This document shows, one piece after another, positions 22,499-25,268 of a stretch of DNA of 25,268 nt. The notes beneath the pieces were generated by a model. The model was not told the DNA's origin. It ran no database searches and saw only the letters and a list, made by a program, of their open reading frames with translations. The translations under genes and the position numbers were made by a program. The stretch is taken from positions 1 to 25,268 of the forward strand of contig NZ_CAMLDV010000038.1 of NCBI RefSeq assembly GCF_946478835.1. Direction: 5' to 3'. The stretch's first letter is position 1, and the number at the start of each line of letters is the position of its first letter. The DNA comes from an uncultured Bdellovibrio sp. Lineage in GTDB: Bacteria; Bdellovibrionota; Bdellovibrionia; Bdellovibrionales; Bdellovibrionaceae.

Positions 22499-23899
22499 AT
22501 GAAGAGTGATGAAAACGTGAATTTATCTAAGAATTTTATCTCAAAACGAAGCACCCGCAATGTCGTGGGTTCTCTCGTGGCTTTGAGCCTTCTTGTCGCG
22601 CTTTTTAACTCTGCAAGCTTTCCTGTTGTCGTTGAGCACATTAAAAAAATCCAACGAATCATCTTAGATGGCGTGGTCTTTTCAAAAGATCCTGATGTCG
22701 TCTATCATCGTGAAGAAATCCTTAACGATTACGAACGTCGTATTGCCGAGGACTTCGATATTCCAGCGGGCCTGCGCGACCGCGTAGGATTTTGGTTTGA
22801 TATTTACACTCGTTACGATTCCAACCGTAAGGTGATTCACCACACGTTGTATCCATGGGTGGTGTATAAAGTCGTGGATGTCACAGATATCATTAACAGC
22901 GACACTCCCAAAGCGCGCTGGATGCGCAATTTGAAAGCTGATGAATTTGTTTCTGAAGAAACCCAAAATATCCGCGAGGCTCTCAAAGAATTGGCTCGTG
23001 GTGAGTTTGACGAAGACGACGCCACTCAAGTTAGCGTTGCTAAGGCTCTGGAAGCTTTGCCAGGCACTCTGCAAAACAAAGCTAAGGAAGCTTTAAAAAA
23101 CGTGCGCGTGCAAACAGGTCAGAAGAACTTTTTTGCCGAAGGTCTTGAGGTGAGCCCTCTTTATCTTAGCGGCATGGAAGAAATCTTCCGCAATCACAAA
23201 CTTCCGGTAGAACTGACACGCATTCCATTTGTTGAAAGCAGTTTCAACCGTCACGCTGTCAGCAAAGTTGGGGCTTCGGGCATTTGGCAATTCATGGATT
23301 ACACCGGGAAAAGCTTTTTAACCGTGAATGATCACATTGATGAACGCAATTCTCCTTTCAAAGCGACGGATGCTGCCGCAAGACTCCTTAAGGAAAATCA
23401 CATGATCTTACGTCGCTCGTGGCCTTTGGCGGTGACGGCGTGGAACCATGGTCCTTCAGGACTTCGTCGCGCCATGAAAGCCGCAGAGAGCGAAGAACTT
23501 TCCGAAATCATCGCAGGCTATCAATCACGCACTTTTGATTTTGCTTCTTCTAATTTTTATTGTGAGTTTTTGGCCGCTCTTTATGCTGAAAAATACCACG
23601 ATCAGATTTTTACGGATCTTGAGTATGAAAAGACTTTGGATCTGCATACGGTGAAATTGGCGCGCGCTATTTCTGCCAAAGAACTTCTGCGTCGCAGTGG
23701 TCTTGCAAAAGAAGATTTCGTTCTTTACAATCCGGATCTTAAGAAGGCTCTGGAGCGCAACGCTTCGATCCCTTCGGGATTCACGTTAATGGTCGACACC
23801 CCAGCGCGTTTGGTTTTAAAAAGTCTTTTAACCAAAGACACTCGCCCTGACGACAGCAAGGTCAGTCAAAGCGACGTCTCTTACTTCAAGCAAGAATAG
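22499..23899 (+). CDS. Membrane-anchored lytic transglycosylase (MltD-like SLT domain)
   Basis: Predicted peptidoglycan lytic transglycosylase of 466 residues. A hydrophobic segment at about 23-42 anchors it to the inner membrane with most of the protein periplasmic. The SLT domain is about 220-370. Catalytic Glu246 is in FVESSFNRHAVSKVGASGIWQFM, the family signature, followed by WPLAVTAWNHGPSGLRRAM (about 315-333). This resembles MltD and family 1E. The region 60-200 is helical and unrecognised. No LysM repeat is obvious. The start at 22499 has GGG directly abutting the ATG, so a GTG seven codons on is possible. The stop lies 19 bases inside the convergent vWA gene. It would cut its own or another cell's wall glycan strands. 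Confidence 0.9.
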   Translation: MKSDENVNLSKNFISKRSTRNVVGSLVALSLLVALFNSASFPVVVEHIKKIQRIILDGVVFSKDPDVVYHREEILNDYERRIAEDFDIPAGLRDRVGFWFDIYTRYDSNRKVIHHTLYPWVVYKVVDVTDIINSDTPKARWMRNLKADEFVSEETQNIREALKELARGEFDEDDATQVSVAKALEALPGTLQNKAKEALKNVRVQTGQKNFFAEGLEVSPLYLSGMEEIFRNHKLPVELTRIPFVESSFNRHAVSKVGASGIWQFMDYTGKSFLTVNDHIDERNSPFKATDAAARLLKENHMILRRSWPLAVTAWNHGPSGLRRAMKAAESEELSEIIAGYQSRTFDFASSNFYCEFLAALYAEKYHDQIFTDLEYEKTLDLHTVKLARAISAKELLRRSGLAKEDFVLYNPDLKKALERNASIPSGFTLMVDTPARLVLKSLLTKDTRPDDSKVSQSDVSYFKQE

Positions 23900-25268
23900 T
23901 AAACTTCGTAGTTTCCGGCAGGAAGCATTTCATCAAAGACCACGTTCAATCCTTGAATGGAGCGCGTGCCGTTGTAAACTTGGCCGTCTTTAAGAACCAA
24001 CAAAGATCTCATTGAGTCGATCACCGGAGCACACGTCAAAGTGAAAGACTTCAAAGTTTTTCTAACACCTTCTGCGATCCCTTGAACTTGCGCCGCATAG
24101 TCCGTCGCACAGACGTCACCGATCACACCACCTGTGAGTTTTGAAATCTGCTCATAGCGGAAGCCCGCAGAATAGCCTTCACCACTTAAACACGCCTTAT
24201 CGCCAGGACGTGCAATGATGGAGTGAAAGCTCATCGCTTTTTGTCCCGCGAAACTGTCTTGAACATATTTAACAAAATTCGCTGGATCATTCTTTGGACC
24301 ATTCGCTGACTCGTCTTCATCCGAAATCACCACAACGGCCAATTGGGAATCCTGACGAATGAAGTTTTTATTACTGCCTATAGCGCCCAAAGATCTTTCG
24401 ATCGCCCTGTAAGCGGCATAAATACCTTGCTCATCACCACTGCCCGTTTCCGGTCTTTGCAAAGTCATACCCAAGGTGTAACGAGCATCGGCGTCTGCCA
24501 TGGACGAATTTAAAATATAAGAATTTGTCTTCCCATAAAGAGGAACCAAACGACCGTCACCCAATGTGCTATGCACAGGATCTGTTGTCGTCACAGCAAT
24601 TTGCCAGTCTAAGCCTTTCACCACATCCAAGAAGTTGCGCACGCGATTGGCCATGCTCTTTTGTTCATACTCCATCGAACCAGAGTTATCGATGACAAAA
24701 AGAATGTCTACTTTTTGGTAGGCATTCACTTTCACGTTTTGCACCATTTGTTTATATAAAGAAGACACTTTAAATGACACGGATTTCTCAGAAGCAAATC
24801 CTAGTTTATCTTTCGCTGAAACTTTAAACGTGTAATCGCCACCCGCCATCTTTGGGAACGTCACTTTATTTTGTCCTGCCAAGCAGGCTTTCGAAACTCC
24901 GGCAAATTCACATGTGACCGTTTCAACACCGGCACCGGCGTCAGTCACAGAGAAAACGATTTCAACATCCAAACCCTCTTCAACTGGAGCCGATGGATAT
25001 TTGGCAAACACAATCTCAGGACCTGCCTGATCGATAAAAATCTTTCTGGTGTAGCAAGAACTCATACGACCGTCATAGTCGCGAAACTGCACACTCAAAG
25101 GAACGGCTTGATTTGTTTTTGCGCTGACGAAGGACATGCTGCTGGCATAACGGACCCAGTCTCCATTGGCACAGGTCTCGTTCTCAGAAACTTTCAAATA
25201 AGCTGATTGAAACGGAGGATAAAAATCCAAAGATAGATTTGTGGAAGCCGTAAGGACTTCACCTTTAT
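23881..25268 (-). CDS. von Willebrand A-domain surface protein, N-terminus beyond the window
   Basis: A partial gene: it reads open without a stop to the window edge at 25268, so the true start and signal peptide are outside. About 460 residues are visible. An Ig-like or beta-rich region (FIDQAGPEIVF... GDYTFKVSAKDKLGF) precedes a vWA domain, with the MIDAS DxSxS as D-N-S-G-S in VDILFVIDNSGSM and further metal-site residues in VVVISDEDES. Cysteines in the C-terminal part may pair. It is probably a secreted or surface adhesion-type protein that binds a ligand through a divalent metal. The C-terminal 19 bases overlap the end of the convergent lytic transglycosylase gene. An internal TTG about 13 codons in is not the start. 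Confidence 0.85.
   Translation of the reverse strand, partial: KGEVLTASTNLSLDFYPPFQSAYLKVSENETCANGDWVRYASSMSFVSAKTNQAVPLSVQFRDYDGRMSSCYTRKIFIDQAGPEIVFAKYPSAPVEEGLDVEIVFSVTDAGAGVETVTCEFAGVSKACLAGQNKVTFPKMAGGDYTFKVSAKDKLGFASEKSVSFKVSSLYKQMVQNVKVNAYQKVDILFVIDNSGSMEYEQKSMANRVRNFLDVVKGLDWQIAVTTTDPVHSTLGDGRLVPLYGKTNSYILNSSMADADARYTLGMTLQRPETGSGDEQGIYAAYRAIERSLGAIGSNKNFIRQDSQLAVVVISDEDESANGPKNDPANFVKYVQDSFAGQKAMSFHSIIARPGDKACLSGEGYSAGFRYEQISKLTGGVIGDVCATDYAAQVQGIAEGVRKTLKSFTLTCAPVIDSMRSLLVLKDGQVYNGTRSIQGLNVVFDEMLPAGNYEVYYSCLK

Overview
The window looks like ordinary chromosomal sequence from a Gram-negative bacterium of the Bdellovibrio type (Bdellovibrionota). This is an inference, not a match. It rests on the number of secreted proteins and lipoproteins, the cell-wall enzymes, the SfsA, DUF72 and DUF3011 families, a two-lipoyl-domain E2 next to lipA, and moderate GC with compact, often convergent genes. 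No rRNA, tRNA, CRISPR array, transposase or integrase is visible.

Layout. (1) 1-880: a DsbA-like thioredoxin-fold lipoprotein with a TTG start and a strong terminator. (2) 889-4067: a conspicuously AT-rich KAP-family P-loop NTPase with four N-terminal membrane segments, divergent from a small HEPN protein. This is the most island-like and defence-like part of the window. (3) 4069-7453: a seven-bladed beta-propeller lipoprotein, a SAM methyltransferase whose last codons lie inside an intrinsic terminator, an L,D-transpeptidase lipoprotein and a two-CBS-domain protein. Three copies of a TTTCAGAGGGAAA motif lie in the upstream regions of this group, and one abuts a sigma-54-like promoter. (4) 7486-12453: sfsA convergent to the CBS gene, then a lipA / E2 / E3 cluster for lipoate synthesis and a 2-oxoacid dehydrogenase complex. 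No E1 gene is present here. (5) 12623-16541: a Pro-rich secreted DUF3011 protein, a DUF72 protein, a class I amidotransferase-type hydrolase (gamma-glutamyl hydrolase/PuuD family) and, convergent, a periplasmic thioredoxin-TPR protein. (6) 16678-22316: a probable iron-acquisition region with a ferric-type binding protein, a FecA-like TonB-dependent receptor 2 bases downstream, and an imelysin-family lipoprotein. A sterol desaturase/fatty-acid hydroxylase gene on the opposite strand interrupts it. (7) 22499-25268: a membrane-anchored MltD-like lytic transglycosylase, convergent and overlapping with a von Willebrand A-domain surface protein whose N-terminus lies beyond the window.

Most of the window acts in the cell envelope: disulfide or thiol chemistry, peptidoglycan remodelling, lipoproteins and metal uptake. 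The lipoate/E2/E3 cluster is the central-metabolism block. The KAP NTPase and HEPN pair is the best candidate for a little-described system. Other points of interest are the repeated upstream motif, the terminator that encodes protein, alternative leader hairpins before the imelysin gene, and nearly identical tandem lipoyl domains. No intergenic stretch exceeds 300 bases.
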